From the NCBI RefSeq assembly GCF_014647635.1, contig NZ_BMPO01000001.1, positions 310,001 to 374,000 on the forward strand: 64,000 nt of DNA. Reading direction: 5' to 3'. Below are positions 37,664 through 46,366 of the stretch, one piece after another; position 1 is the stretch's first letter; every line of letters begins with the position of its first letter. Source of the stretch: Pseudomonas matsuisoli (GTDB taxonomy: Bacteria; Pseudomonadota; Gammaproteobacteria; Pseudomonadales; Pseudomonadaceae). The notes beneath the pieces were generated by a model, which did no database searches, had not been told where the DNA came from, and was given only the letters and a program-made list of their open reading frames with translations. The position numbers and the translations under genes were made by a program.

Positions 37664-38827
37664 TCAAAACGACCTCGGCAGCTCCAGCAGATGCTCGGCC
37701 ACGTACGACAGGATCAGGTTCGTGGAGATGGGGGCGACCTGGTACAGCCGTGTCTCGCGGAATTTGCGCTCGACGTCGTATTCGCAGGCGAAGCCAAAAC
37801 CACCGTGAGTCTGCAGGCAGGCATTCGCCGCTTCCCAAGACGCCTTGGCGGCCAGGTACTTCGCCATGTTGGCGCTCGCGCCTGCGTTCTGGCCGCTGTC
37901 GTATTCTGCACAGGCGCGCCAGCGCATCAGATCGGCCGCTTCGAGTTCGATGTGGGATTCGGCGATGGGAAACTGGACGCCCTGGTTCTGGCCGATGGGC
38001 CGTCCGAACACTTGACGATCGCGCGCGTACGCACTGGATTTCTCCACGAACCAGCGGCCATCACCGATGCACTCGGCGGCGATCAGCGTTCGCTCGGCAT
38101 TAAGCCCATCGAGAATATAGCGGAAGCCTTTGCCCTCTTCGCCGATCAGGCTGTCCGCCGGAATTTCCAGATTGTCGAAAAACAGTTCGTTGGTTTCGTG
38201 GTTGACCATGTTGGCGATGGGCTGGACGGTCAGGCCATTGCCGATGGCTTCGCGCAGGTCCACAAGGAAGATCGACATGCCATCGACCTTCTTTTTCACC
38301 TCTGCCAAAGGCGTCGTCCGCGCCAGCAGGATCATCAGGTCCGAATGCTGGATTCTTGAGATCCAGACCTTCTGCCCGTTGATGATGTACTTGTCGCCCT
38401 GCTTGACGGCGGTCGTCTTGATCTTGGTGGTGTCGGTGCCAGTGGTCGGCTCGGTGACGCCCATGGACTGGAGGCGAAGCTCGCCACTGGCCAGCTTGGG
38501 CAGGTAGAACTGCTTCTGCGCGTCGGTACCGTTTCGCAGCAGCGTGAACATGTTGTACATCTGCCCGTGAATCGTGCCGGAGTTGCCACCGCAGCGGTTC
38601 ACTTCCTCAAGGATTACCGAAGCCTCCGCGAGGCCAAGCCCGGAGCCGCCGTACTCCTCGGGAATCATCGCGGACAGCCAGCCGGCTTCGGTCATTGCAG
38701 TAACGAAGGCTTCGGGGAAGCCCTTCTCTTCATCGATCTTGCGCCAGTATTCGGCCGGGAACTGTGCGCACAGACCACGTACCCCTTCGCGAATCGCGCT
38801 GATTTCATCGCTGTTGTAGTCGAACAT
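37664..38827 (-). CDS. Acyl-CoA dehydrogenase-like flavoprotein of the itaconate cluster
   Basis: A 387-residue FAD protein. It has the expected middle domain (SMGVTEPTTGTDTTKIKTTA, INGQKVWISR) and C-terminal bundle (RQVFGRPIGQNQGVQFPIAE, QTHGGFGFACEYDVERKFRETRLYQ). The C-terminal EGT segment that carries the catalytic Glu in many family members is replaced by APIST (365-369). Glu245 in GLNAERTLIAAE is in the position used as base by isovaleryl-CoA-type enzymes. The ATG at 38827 is used. The step catalysed is unknown; the core itaconate route does not need a dehydrogenase. Confidence 0.9.
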   Translation of the reverse strand: MFDYNSDEISAIREGVRGLCAQFPAEYWRKIDEEKGFPEAFVTAMTEAGWLSAMIPEEYGGSGLGLAEASVILEEVNRCGGNSGTIHGQMYNMFTLLRNGTDAQKQFYLPKLASGELRLQSMGVTEPTTGTDTTKIKTTAVKQGDKYIINGQKVWISRIQHSDLMILLARTTPLAEVKKKVDGMSIFLVDLREAIGNGLTVQPIANMVNHETNELFFDNLEIPADSLIGEEGKGFRYILDGLNAERTLIAAECIGDGRWFVEKSSAYARDRQVFGRPIGQNQGVQFPIAESHIELEAADLMRWRACAEYDSGQNAGASANMAKYLAAKASWEAANACLQTHGGFGFACEYDVERKFRETRLYQVAPISTNLILSYVAEHLLELPRSF

Positions 38828-38878
38828 GGTTCTGCCTCTTGTTATGTATTGCACGGGCGGTCATGTGCCGCGTGACAA

Positions 38879-39706
38879 TCAGTCAAATTCCACTTCTGCT
38901 TTTTGTGCGATGCCGTCGCCATTGCCTGCCCAGAGTTCGGCAACGCCGGGCGAGATGATCCGCCCGCCTACCTCGAACGGCTTTGGCGCAATCAACGGGC
39001 GAACACCCCGATAGGAGAACCGCTTCACGCGGGCCTGCGGATGGGCGCGGCAAAACGCGCGCAGGTTCAGTGTGGCGATCATCGGCCCGTGCACGACCAG
39101 TCCGGGATAGCCTTCGGTATCGGTCACGTAGGGATAGTCGTAGTGAATGCGGTGCCCGTTGAACGTCACGGCGGAGTAGCGGAACAGCAACGTCGGCGTC
39201 GGCTCGATCGCCTCACGCCATTGCGCCTCGGGCAGCGGATCGGTCCCGGACAGTTTGGGCGGTGTGGGCTCGCGGTAGACGATGTCCTGCTCTTCGCGCA
39301 CGCACACTTGCCCGCTTTGTGCATATTCATGACGAACCGTTACGAACAGCAGCGCGCCCGTACGACCGTGTTTCTCTTCGACATTAAGGATGGTGGAGGT
39401 GCATTGCGCTTCAGCGCCCGCAATCAGGGGCTTGAGGAACTCGACACGACCGCCGGCCCACATTCGATTACGGTTATCCGCCGGCGGCAGGAAGCCGCCT
39501 CGCGCCGGATGCCCATCCGTGCCCAGACCCTGCTCGGCGACCGGTTCCTGGAAGAAGCACCACTGCCATAACGGGGGTAACGGCTCACCGTGGCTTGGGG
39601 TGTCTTCACCGAAGGTCGCTGCGATTCGCTTCAGTAAATTGCGGCTCAGCTCGTCGTGCAAGGTCAGCGATTTGCCCAGCCAGGGCGCAAAGCGGGAGTC
39701 GGTCAT
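38879..39706 (-). CDS. ich: Itaconyl-CoA hydratase-like protein (MaoC/HTD2 double hotdog)
   Basis: This 275-residue double-hotdog protein has an N-terminal FAS1-type dehydratase half (LWQWCFFQEPVAEQGLGTDGHPARGGFLPP, NRMWAGGRVEF) and a C-terminal half with NGHRIHYDYPYVTDTEGYPGLVVHGPM, the hydratase motif with likely catalytic Asp and His. In P. aeruginosa the equivalent enzyme hydrates itaconyl-CoA to citramalyl-CoA. It is the first gene of the cluster, divergent from the LysR gene across about 310 bases. Confidence 0.87.
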   Translation of the reverse strand: MTDSRFAPWLGKSLTLHDELSRNLLKRIAATFGEDTPSHGEPLPPLWQWCFFQEPVAEQGLGTDGHPARGGFLPPADNRNRMWAGGRVEFLKPLIAGAEAQCTSTILNVEEKHGRTGALLFVTVRHEYAQSGQVCVREEQDIVYREPTPPKLSGTDPLPEAQWREAIEPTPTLLFRYSAVTFNGHRIHYDYPYVTDTEGYPGLVVHGPMIATLNLRAFCRAHPQARVKRFSYRGVRPLIAPKPFEVGGRIISPGVAELWAGNGDGIAQKAEVEFD

Positions 39707-40015
39707 CGTGGCCGTCCTATTGGATTTCTACGGTCGATGATGCGACTGCCCTTAACGTTCCGTAAATTTACAATTCCCTACGACAGCGTTCATGTAAGCT
39801 GAACGCGAGCACCCATAACCGATGAGCTTGTTCACGACCTTGCGAGCTAGAGCCATGTGGTGGCGAAATGATTTGAGGACGCGCAGTTTACGTAGGGTAA
39901 ATGAGCAGGCCGACCGGGCTGGCGTTCCAGAATTATTTCAACGCCTCTTGGCCGACGCGCAGCAGGTCATGGACAAGCTCTTACAAAATGTGCCGCTTCC
40001 CGACACGGAGTCCCC
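39707..40015. promoter_or_regulatory. Divergent regulatory region between ich and its LysR gene
   Basis: This 309-base region must hold promoters for both directions. A perfect 10-base palindrome GTAAATTTAC at 39762-39771, about 55 bases from the ich start, is a candidate regulator site. An open frame crossing this region into the LysR gene was judged non-coding. Confidence 0.5.
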
Positions 40016-40903
40016 ATGCACTTCGATCTCGCCGACCTTCGCCTTTTCATTCATATCGCTGAATCCCCGAGCCTCACCCAAGGCGCCCGCCGCGCGTTCC
40101 TGTCCCCTGCTGCCGCGAGTGCCCGTATTAAGGCGCTCGAAGGGCAACTCGGCACGCGACTGCTGTATCGGGATAGCCGAGGAATCGAGTTGACCGAACC
40201 GGGGCAACAACTGCTCGTGCATGCTCGTCGCATCATGCGCCAGGTCGATTACCTGAAAGCCGAGTTCACCCAACTGGGCAGCGATGAATCCGGGCACATC
40301 CGAATTTTTGCGAACACTACGGCGGTCACCGAGTTTCTGCCGGAGGTGCTTTCAGGCTTCCTCGCGCAACGGGCGGGCGTCACTGTGGATCTTCAGGAAA
40401 AGTTGAGCCGCGATATCGTCCGCGGGGTACTCGACGGCTCCACGGACATGGGCATCATTGCCGGGCCGGTCAATGCCGCGGGGCTGGAGGTACTCCATTT
40501 CAGTACCGACTACCTGGTGCTGGCCGTCCCGGAAGGCCACCCGCTGGCCGGAAAGAGCAAGGTCAAGCTTGGCGAGACGCTCGATTACCAACACATCTGC
40601 CTGCACGAAGGCAGCACGCTGCTGACGTTCCTGCGGGATCACGTCGAACAGCTCGGCCGTGAATTGCACATGCGCATCCAGCTCTCCAGCTTCGAAGCCA
40701 TCTGCCGCATGATCGAGGGCGGCGTCGGCATTGGCATCATTCCCGAATCGGCGGCGCGGCGGCACAGCCGTACCATGAACCTGGTGACCGTGCAGCTCGA
40801 CGAAGAGTGGGCGTTGCGCGAGCGTAGCGTCCTGGTGCGCGAATTGGAGGCGCTTCCCAGCGTCGTGCGCGCTTTGATCGATACGCTGAGGCAGTCCCAG
40901 TGA
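40016..40903 (+). CDS. LysR-family regulator of the itaconate cluster (ItcR/RipR-like)
   Basis: This 295-residue protein has an N-terminal winged helix (FDLADLRLFIHIAESPSLTQGARRAFLSPAAASARIKALEGQLGTRLLYRDSRGIELTEPGQ) and a C-terminal effector domain starting near residue 90 (HIRIFANTTAVTEFLPEVL). It is transcribed away from ich, the classic arrangement for a LysR activator and its target, and the same as in P. aeruginosa. Itaconate or an itaconate CoA ester is the likely inducer by analogy. Confidence 0.9.
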   Translation: MHFDLADLRLFIHIAESPSLTQGARRAFLSPAAASARIKALEGQLGTRLLYRDSRGIELTEPGQQLLVHARRIMRQVDYLKAEFTQLGSDESGHIRIFANTTAVTEFLPEVLSGFLAQRAGVTVDLQEKLSRDIVRGVLDGSTDMGIIAGPVNAAGLEVLHFSTDYLVLAVPEGHPLAGKSKVKLGETLDYQHICLHEGSTLLTFLRDHVEQLGRELHMRIQLSSFEAICRMIEGGVGIGIIPESAARRHSRTMNLVTVQLDEEWALRERSVLVRELEALPSVVRALIDTLRQSQ

Positions 40904-41030
40904 ACGCTCCAATCATGCGCCGAGGGTCGACGCTGGAACCTCAGCATGCCTGACGGGGACCAATCCTGAGATCCAGCCCCTTCTGATTCAGGCCACGCGT
41001 CGCGGCGAATGGCGTATCCAGGACACTGTC

Positions 41031-42002
41031 ATGCAACAACTCGACCTGCAGGTCATCGAAAAAGCCCTGGAGTGGGCGCGGGACGGCCATGTTTTGTGGC
41101 TGTGCACCGTGCTCTCCACCTATGGTTCGGCACCACGCGCGCCCGGTGCGATGTTCGTCGCCCGGGCCGACGGCGCCCACGTCGGCTCGCTTTCAGGCGG
41201 CTGCGTGGAAGAAGCGTTTCTCGAAAGTCTGGCGGATGGTGCCTTCAGCCAACCCGCCCAGATCGTCCGCTACGGGGAAAGCGATGTCGAGCGAAGCCGG
41301 CTTCGTCTTCCCTGCGGGGGTGTTTTACAGGTGCTCGTGGAGCACCGGCAGGTCAACGATGAATGGATAACGCATCTGGAACTGTTGCACGCCACGCTTC
41401 TGGGCCAACGTCGCCTGCGGCGTTGCATCGATCTCACGAGCGGCACTATCCGCCTACGCGATGATGATGACGGCGGCGCGGGGCCCGTTTCCTTTCAAAA
41501 CGAAACCGTCACGGTCCAGGTGGGCCCGGCCTTGCGCTTGATCCTTGCGGGACTGTCTCCTGTCGCGGAAGCCTGCGCGAGCTTCGCCAAAGCGATCGGC
41601 TGCGAGGTAATCGCCTGCGACCCCCGGGATGAGATGCACTACGTCGAACTGCCGGGCGTCGAAATGCAACGCGTACTCCCGTCCCTCTTCATCGCTTCTG
41701 GCTGCTGTCACGAAGCAACCGCAGTCGTTGCTCTCACTCATGACCCGAAGATCGATGACCTTGCGTTGATGGAGGCCGTGCGCACCCCTGCGTTCTACAT
41801 TGGCGCCATGGGGTCGGTGGAGACATCACGCAAACGTGCCGAGCGACTCGCTCGCATCGGCGGGCTGACCGACAAAGAGATTGCTCGTATCCACATGCCT
41901 ATAGGCTTGAACCTGGGCAGCAAGTCGCCCGCGGAAATCGCCTTGGCAGTCGTAGCCGACGTGCTGCGCGTCCGCCGAGGCCGAGCGCGTGATGCCCTCT
42001 GA
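41031..42002 (+). CDS. XdhC/CoxI-family molybdoenzyme maturation factor
   Basis: This 323-residue protein has an N-terminal XdhC/CoxI domain (STYGSAPRAPGAMFVARADGAHVGSLSGGCVEEAFLESL) and a C-terminal Rossmann-like XdhC domain (LRLILAGLSPVAEACASFAKAIGCEVIACDPRDE; GAMGSVETSRKRAERLARIGG). XdhC binds molybdenum cofactor and helps sulfurate and insert it into xanthine-oxidase-family enzymes. No molybdoenzyme subunit gene is adjacent. It overlaps the next gene by 14 bases. Confidence 0.92.
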   Translation: MQQLDLQVIEKALEWARDGHVLWLCTVLSTYGSAPRAPGAMFVARADGAHVGSLSGGCVEEAFLESLADGAFSQPAQIVRYGESDVERSRLRLPCGGVLQVLVEHRQVNDEWITHLELLHATLLGQRRLRRCIDLTSGTIRLRDDDDGGAGPVSFQNETVTVQVGPALRLILAGLSPVAEACASFAKAIGCEVIACDPRDEMHYVELPGVEMQRVLPSLFIASGCCHEATAVVALTHDPKIDDLALMEAVRTPAFYIGAMGSVETSRKRAERLARIGGLTDKEIARIHMPIGLNLGSKSPAEIALAVVADVLRVRRGRARDAL

Positions 42003-42585
42003 GAAGGAAACGGATACCGTCGCTCTGATACTCGCTGCAGGCCAGGGTCAGCGCTTCGGAAGCGACAAGCGCATCGCGACACTGCCTGACGGCCAACGTG
42101 TGCTGGACAGGACGGTCCAGCAGGCCTTGCGGGTGTTCGCCCACGTGTATGTCGTTCAGTCGGAGCACGAAGTCGCGCTTGCGCCTTGCGAACGGCTCAC
42201 GTCTTTTATCAGTGAGCGCGCCCACCATGGGATGGGCGCCAGCCTGGCGGATGGCGTGGCGTTCGTCCTCCATCGCAGCCGTGCATCGGCGATGGCGGTT
42301 CTTTTGGGAGACATGCCGTGGACGCGTGCGGAAACCTATTCAGCCCTGATCGCTGCGGCGTCAGCCGACACCATTGTCGTGCCCTGGTTGAACGGTCAGC
42401 AGGGCCATCCGGTAATGTTCGGCCGTGCGTTCTGGAACGACCTTCTTGCACTTGACGGTGATGGTGGCGGGCGTACCGTGCTGCAGAAGCATGCTCAGCA
42501 TCTTCACCGGCTTTCGACAGACGATCCCGGGGTGCTGCTGGACATCGACCATCCCGAGGACCTGACACGAGGACCGACACCATGA
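41989..42585 (+). CDS. MocA-like molybdopterin nucleotidyltransferase
   Basis: This 198-residue protein of the MobA/MocA fold has [16 protein letters not shown] (nucleotide-binding loop) near residue 13, AVLLGDMPW (metal-binding Asp), and [26 protein letters not shown]. MocA makes the cytosine dinucleotide form of the Mo cofactor used by xanthine-oxidase-family enzymes. It overlaps xdhC by 14 bases and the pterin dehydratase gene by four, so the three are co-translated. Confidence 0.9.
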   Translation: MMPSEKETDTVALILAAGQGQRFGSDKRIATLPDGQRVLDRTVQQALRVFAHVYVVQSEHEVALAPCERLTSFISERAHHGMGASLADGVAFVLHRSRASAMAVLLGDMPWTRAETYSALIAAASADTIVVPWLNGQQGHPVMFGRAFWNDLLALDGDGGGRTVLQKHAQHLHRLSTDDPGVLLDIDHPEDLTRGPTP

Positions 42586-42929
42586 CTGGGCTGACAAACG
42601 CGCAGTGTGAACCTTGTAAAGCCGGAACGAAGCCCCTGGACGCCAGCGAACAACATGCGCTTCTGGCGCAATTGAACGGTTGGCAGATCGCATCCGTCGA
42701 CGGCATTCCCCGGCTCGAGAAGCGTTACACCTTCAAGAACTTCCGCGACGCTCTCAGTTTCACCCAAGCCGTAGGCGAGCTGGCGGAGCGAGAAGATCAC
42801 CACCCCGCCCTCTTGACCGAATGGGGCAAGGTCACCGTGAGTTGGTGGACACATGCCATTGGCGGTCTGCATCGCAACGATTTCGTCATGGCCGCGCGAA
42901 CCGATGCGCAGTTCACCGACTTACCCTGA
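42582..42929 (+). CDS. Pterin-4a-carbinolamine dehydratase-like protein (PCD/DCoH)
   Basis: A 115-residue protein with the full PCD signature: EDHHP (71-75), Trp81, His91 and Asp100. Classic PCD recycles the tetrahydropterin cofactor of phenylalanine hydroxylase, and that gene (phhA) is absent here. Instead the gene overlaps a mocA-like gene by four bases (ATGA) and follows xdhC. This supports a role in molybdopterin metabolism, as has been proposed for a subset of PCD-like proteins from genome context. Which pterin it acts on is not known. Confidence 0.88.
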   Translation: MTGLTNAQCEPCKAGTKPLDASEQHALLAQLNGWQIASVDGIPRLEKRYTFKNFRDALSFTQAVGELAEREDHHPALLTEWGKVTVSWWTHAIGGLHRNDFVMAARTDAQFTDLP

Positions 42930-43048
42930 CCCTCGCCGCGAGATAGCGCCTGAGATGCATCATTCATCCCTTAGAACCTGAACGTCTCAATGAACGCCCA
43001 CGGGCAAGGCAGGGTCACAAAGCCAGGACCACTGCTCAGGATCAAACC

Positions 43049-43291
43049 GTGCAAGCAACGCGCAACGATATCGAAAAGCTCATAGATGACGCCCAGTCCA
43101 CCGTCGAACACATTCGCAACGCCGGACGCTCCGTTCCAGAATGGGCGCTCACCGAAGTGACCTTGGCGCGCAACGTTCTCGAAGCACACGATCGCGGCGA
43201 CGACCCCTCGCACGCGCTTGGGGTTTTACAGACGTTCCAGGATGGAAACAAAGAGGAAAAAGACGCGTTTTTCAGTGATCCAGCACTGTGA
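43049..43291 (+). CDS. Small acidic protein of unknown function
   Basis: This 80-residue protein starts MQATRNDIEKLIDDAQSTVEH and ends EEKDAFFSDPAL. It looks helical and acidic (many Asp/Glu) with no membrane segment or signal peptide. I do not recognise the family. It stands about 120 bases after the PCD gene and before a convergent gene, with a hairpin at 43355-43376 downstream. Coding is supported by a plausible amino-acid composition and codon use like its neighbours; confidence is moderate. Confidence 0.6.
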   Translation: MQATRNDIEKLIDDAQSTVEHIRNAGRSVPEWALTEVTLARNVLEAHDRGDDPSHALGVLQTFQDGNKEEKDAFFSDPAL

Positions 43292-43354
43292 GGCGGCGTC
43301 ACCGCCCATGAAGCGTGTAACGCGGGCTACTTGAGCGCCTTTTCCCTTACCGGC

Positions 43355-43376
43355 GCAGGCCCTCCCGCAGGCCTGC
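43355..43376. terminator. Hairpin between convergent genes
   Basis: GCAGGCC/GGCCTGC stem of 7 bases with an 8-base loop, followed on the plus strand by TTTA. It could end the small plus-strand gene and, less well, the converging minus-strand gene. Confidence 0.5.
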
Positions 43377-43385
43377 TTTAGCCCG

Positions 43386-44054
43386 TCATATCCACTGATC
43401 GTTACGTTTCCGACGCACGCGCAACATGGTCGGCAGTAGCAATCCTGCTGCCAGCCCGGCGCCCGCAATACTTCCGCCGTAGACCATATAACGCATCAGC
43501 ACGTGCTGCTGCTCCTCGCCCAGCTGAGCCTGCAACTCGCGCACTTCGGCATTAGCTTTGCCTAACGCACTGTCGAGGGATGCACGCGCGGTCTCGAGTT
43601 CGTCGATCAGCGCTTTTCGGGAATCCAGGGTTTCCTGCATGCCCTGGACGCGGCTCTCCCAAGTCTGATTGATGCTCTCCAACTCCGTACTCAGGTTTGC
43701 GGACTTCTGCTCCAAGAGTTCGACCCGCTCACCCTTGCCTGGAACCGCCTGCAAATCGCTGCTGGGAATCCAGACCGAATCACCACTGGCCCCGCGAACC
43801 TGGCTGTAATCGCCTTGGGTTTTCAGCAGCTCCACCTGCGTGCCTGATTCCAGCGTGCCGACAATGCGATAGCCATCGGTTGGGCCGCTGCGAACGTACG
43901 TGCTCAATTTGTCGCTGACCCAGCGTGCATTACTCGCCGGCTCATTGGACTGTGCGAATGCCCCGGCGCTCAGAAGCCCCGAAAGAACGAAAACTGAAGT
44001 GCGGCGTAGGCCAAGAAAGGAAGAAAAACGAAAGAGATGACGAGATGAAAACAT
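43386..44054 (-). CDS. SH3-domain/coiled-coil membrane protein (TIGR04211 type, YgiM-like)
   Basis: This 222-residue protein starts at the ATG at 44054. A signal peptide is cut near AFA-QSN, then a bacterial SH3 domain follows (NARWVSDKLSTYVRSGPTDGYRIVGTLESGTQVELL). Next comes a long coiled coil (KSANLSTELESINQTWESRVQGM... to GEEQQHV) and a C-terminal membrane helix (GGSIAGAGLAAGLLLPTML) with a basic tail. The family is envelope-located with no firm function. An open frame extends to 44264 but lacks a signal sequence and is not favoured. Confidence 0.87.
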   Translation of the reverse strand: MFSSRHLFRFSSFLGLRRTSVFVLSGLLSAGAFAQSNEPASNARWVSDKLSTYVRSGPTDGYRIVGTLESGTQVELLKTQGDYSQVRGASGDSVWIPSSDLQAVPGKGERVELLEQKSANLSTELESINQTWESRVQGMQETLDSRKALIDELETARASLDSALGKANAEVRELQAQLGEEQQHVLMRYMVYGGSIAGAGLAAGLLLPTMLRVRRKRNDQWI

Positions 44055-44337
44055 GTGCGATCTTCGATTTATAAGGAGATGAAACGCGGCAAATGCGCAT
44101 GGATGAATGTATTCGCGCGACAGCTGCGTGATCGCATTTGAGAGATGCCCGCATACCGGCCTCTCAAAGCCGCTATGCAAATAGCTGACGCGCCAACAGC
44201 GGAGAGACCCACATGCCGGAGGGTAGTTCCCGAAAAATATGGCATTGCGAGGCATGTTCGGCACGGCAATGCGATGACATTGCCGCTTACCGCGCTCACT
44301 AAGAGAGCAAGCGAAAGGCTTCAGTCGCGACGCGTAA

Positions 44338-44466
44338 TCAGTTCAGCAGTTGGTACACGCTGAATACGGCACCCACCACGACGGCCAGACTCGAGAGGCC
44401 GACGATGGCTCCACCAAAAACAAGAAAGCGTTCAGCATCTACCGCATTGTCTTTATCGAAAAACAT
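44338..44466 (-). CDS. Small single-pass membrane protein
   Basis: A 42-residue reading frame starts at the ATG at 44466 with a GAGGTG ribosome site 8 bases upstream: MFFDKDNAVDAERFLVF, then a hydrophobic helix GGAIVGLSSLAVVVGAVFSVYQLLN. The frame is open further upstream to 44625, but the ribosome site and the hydrophobic layout favour the short form. It lies just upstream of the SH3 protein gene on the same strand. Unknown family; may be real given the site. Confidence 0.45.
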   Translation of the reverse strand: MFFDKDNAVDAERFLVFGGAIVGLSSLAVVVGAVFSVYQLLN

Positions 44467-44819
44467 CGGCAACACCTCGCGAGGAACACGTAGCGGACCT
44501 TTGATCACGTAGATAACGCGTAGGTTCGCCAGCGAATACACGTGCGTTCGACAGCTATTGGGTGCCAAGTTCAAACAGGCTTGAAAACGCGGTGCTGCGT
44601 TTACCAATGCAGGATGATGCTGCACTCGTCTGCAGCGTTTAGGTTGTGGGAGCGAGTCATGCTTGCGAACCGCACACCGATCAAAAGGCCGGCCCGCTAG
44701 AAAAAAGCGAGTTCCGCTTGAGTCAGCGGCATTGCGGAAGATTAGCCAAGCCTACCCTGCCTCCGATGATGCATGAAATGGCCCCTCGAACGGATAAGGG
44801 GCCGGCGCACGGCCGCCCC
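44467..44819. other. Gap between small membrane protein and aldehyde dehydrogenase genes
   Basis: No gene is convincing here. A hairpin at 44780-44803 (GGCCCCT/AGGGGCC) near the aldehyde dehydrogenase stop codon may be its terminator, although no T run follows. A degenerate GTGGGAGCGAG...TGCTTGCG half-REP lies at about 44646-44670. Confidence 0.45.
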
Positions 44820-46244
44820 TCAGGCGTTGAAGAGCGCGTCTTTCATCCACCACGAAGGCGCATCCTGCAACGCCACCGGACGCAGGAAACGCTCGATGGC
44901 GGCATAACCCACCGAGGTCGTCTGCGGTGCAGTGGACGACGGCCAGGGTCCACCGTGCTGTTGCGCGGCGCACACCGCGACACCCGTCGGCACCCCGGCG
45001 AACAGAACACGTCCAGAAACGGCTTCGGCGGCGCGCACCAGCTCACGATTGCTGTCACTCGCCTCATCAACGCCCCACAGCGTGGTGGTCAGCGTGCCGC
45101 CAATGGCTGCCAGCACCTCACTAATCTGCTGGACTGAATTGGCCTTCACGATCAGCGCGGCGGGGCCGAACATCTCTTCGCGCAGGTGCGCATTCGCGAT
45201 GAAATCCTCGGCGACGACACTGAACAGTCGTGGCGCCGGACCGTCGCCGTCGGCTTCAGGCTGAAACACCAGCTGGGCATGGCGGGCGACGGTCACGGCT
45301 GCGTCGTCAAAACCGTTCCTCATACTCGGCGTGAGCATGCGATGGGTCTTGATCTGGCGAATGGCCGCGGCCAGTTGTTCGACGAAGCGCTCACTGGCCG
45401 AATGCTCAAGCAGCACCACCACGCCAGGGCTGGTGCAGAACTGACCGCACCCCAGGGTGATGGAGCCCGCCAGGGTCTTGGCCAGCGCCTCGCTGTCTTT
45501 TTCCAGCGCGCCGGGCAACGCGATCAGCGGGTTGATCGAACCCAGCTCACCAAAAAATGGAATCGGACGTGGGCGCTCGTTGGCCAACCGCCATAATGCC
45601 GTACCGCCCTGATAAGAGCCGGTGAAAGCCACGGCAGCAATGCCGGGATGCTGCACCAGATAGCCACCAGCACCTCGAGAGGCCCCTTCGACCAAGGTCA
45701 GCACGCCTTCCGGCAACTGTTGCTCGGCCACCACGCGTCGCGCGAGCTCATACACCGCGCGGGACAAGTCCGGGTGCCCGGAATGCGCCTTCACCACGAC
45801 GGGGCAACCGGCCGCCAACGCCGAGGCAGTGTCACCACCGAGCACCGAAAACGCGAAGGGGAAATTGCTTGCCGAAAACATGGCGACCGGACCCAGCGGA
45901 CGCTTTACACGCGTTAAGCGTGGATGGCCAACCGGCGGTGCGCCCGCCACAGCAGCATCGTCGACTCGGCGATACGGCACATCCGATTCGAACTCATCGG
46001 CAAAGCCACGCAACTGGAACGCCGTACGGGCCACTTCACCATTCAGGCGGCCCTCGCCTAGACCGCTTTCGCGATCGGCAATGGCGACCAGCTCTGCTCC
46101 ATTCTTCTCAAGGGCTTCAGCTAAGCCGCGCAGCAGCGCGCCGCGGACGGTCTCGGTAGATTCTCCCCAGATCTCCGACGCGGCCACGGCTTTCGCCACG
46201 GCCTGATCGATTACGGACAAAGCGGGGTCTTGATGGGTAGTCAT
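44820..46244 (-). CDS. 2-Ketoglutarate semialdehyde dehydrogenase (2,5-dioxovalerate dehydrogenase)
   Basis: This 474-residue aldehyde dehydrogenase has the subfamily marks SASNFPFAFSVLGGDTASALAAGCPVVVKAHSGHP, base Glu in FFGELGSINPL, active Cys in GCGQFCTSPGVV, and the C-terminal GVPTGVAVCAAQQHGGPWPSSTAPQTTSVG. It oxidises 2-oxoglutarate semialdehyde to 2-oxoglutarate, the terminal step of non-phosphorylating aldarate, pentonate and hydroxyproline pathways. It is shorter than the usual 500-plus residues but ends and motifs are complete. Last gene of the sugar-acid run. Confidence 0.9.
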   Translation of the reverse strand: MTTHQDPALSVIDQAVAKAVAASEIWGESTETVRGALLRGLAEALEKNGAELVAIADRESGLGEGRLNGEVARTAFQLRGFADEFESDVPYRRVDDAAVAGAPPVGHPRLTRVKRPLGPVAMFSASNFPFAFSVLGGDTASALAAGCPVVVKAHSGHPDLSRAVYELARRVVAEQQLPEGVLTLVEGASRGAGGYLVQHPGIAAVAFTGSYQGGTALWRLANERPRPIPFFGELGSINPLIALPGALEKDSEALAKTLAGSITLGCGQFCTSPGVVVLLEHSASERFVEQLAAAIRQIKTHRMLTPSMRNGFDDAAVTVARHAQLVFQPEADGDGPAPRLFSVVAEDFIANAHLREEMFGPAALIVKANSVQQISEVLAAIGGTLTTTLWGVDEASDSNRELVRAAEAVSGRVLFAGVPTGVAVCAAQQHGGPWPSSTAPQTTSVGYAAIERFLRPVALQDAPSWWMKDALFNA

Positions 46245-46277
46245 GAAGTTCTCCCAATCGTTAAGTGTCGTGAGAAG

Positions 46278-46300
46278 AGCGGTCCGCTAGGCGGACCGCT
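46278..46300 (-). terminator. Strong hairpin between MFS and semialdehyde dehydrogenase genes
   Basis: A perfect 10-base stem AGCGGTCCGC/GCGGACCGCT with a TAG loop in the 122-base gap. No T run follows on the minus strand, so it may be an mRNA-stability or partial terminator element that lowers expression of the last gene. Confidence 0.55.
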
Positions 46301-46366
46301 AAAAGTGCAAGCCGACCCAATGGGAAACATCTGGGCAGCCTGCTTAGGCCTCGCTATTGCCGGAAT

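Noticed and set aside
39822-40193. A 123-codon plus-strand frame from the ich-LysR gap into the LysR gene
   Set aside because: It overlaps the LysR coding sequence by about 180 bases in another frame, lacks a ribosome site, and turns Pro/Ser/Arg-rich inside the overlap.
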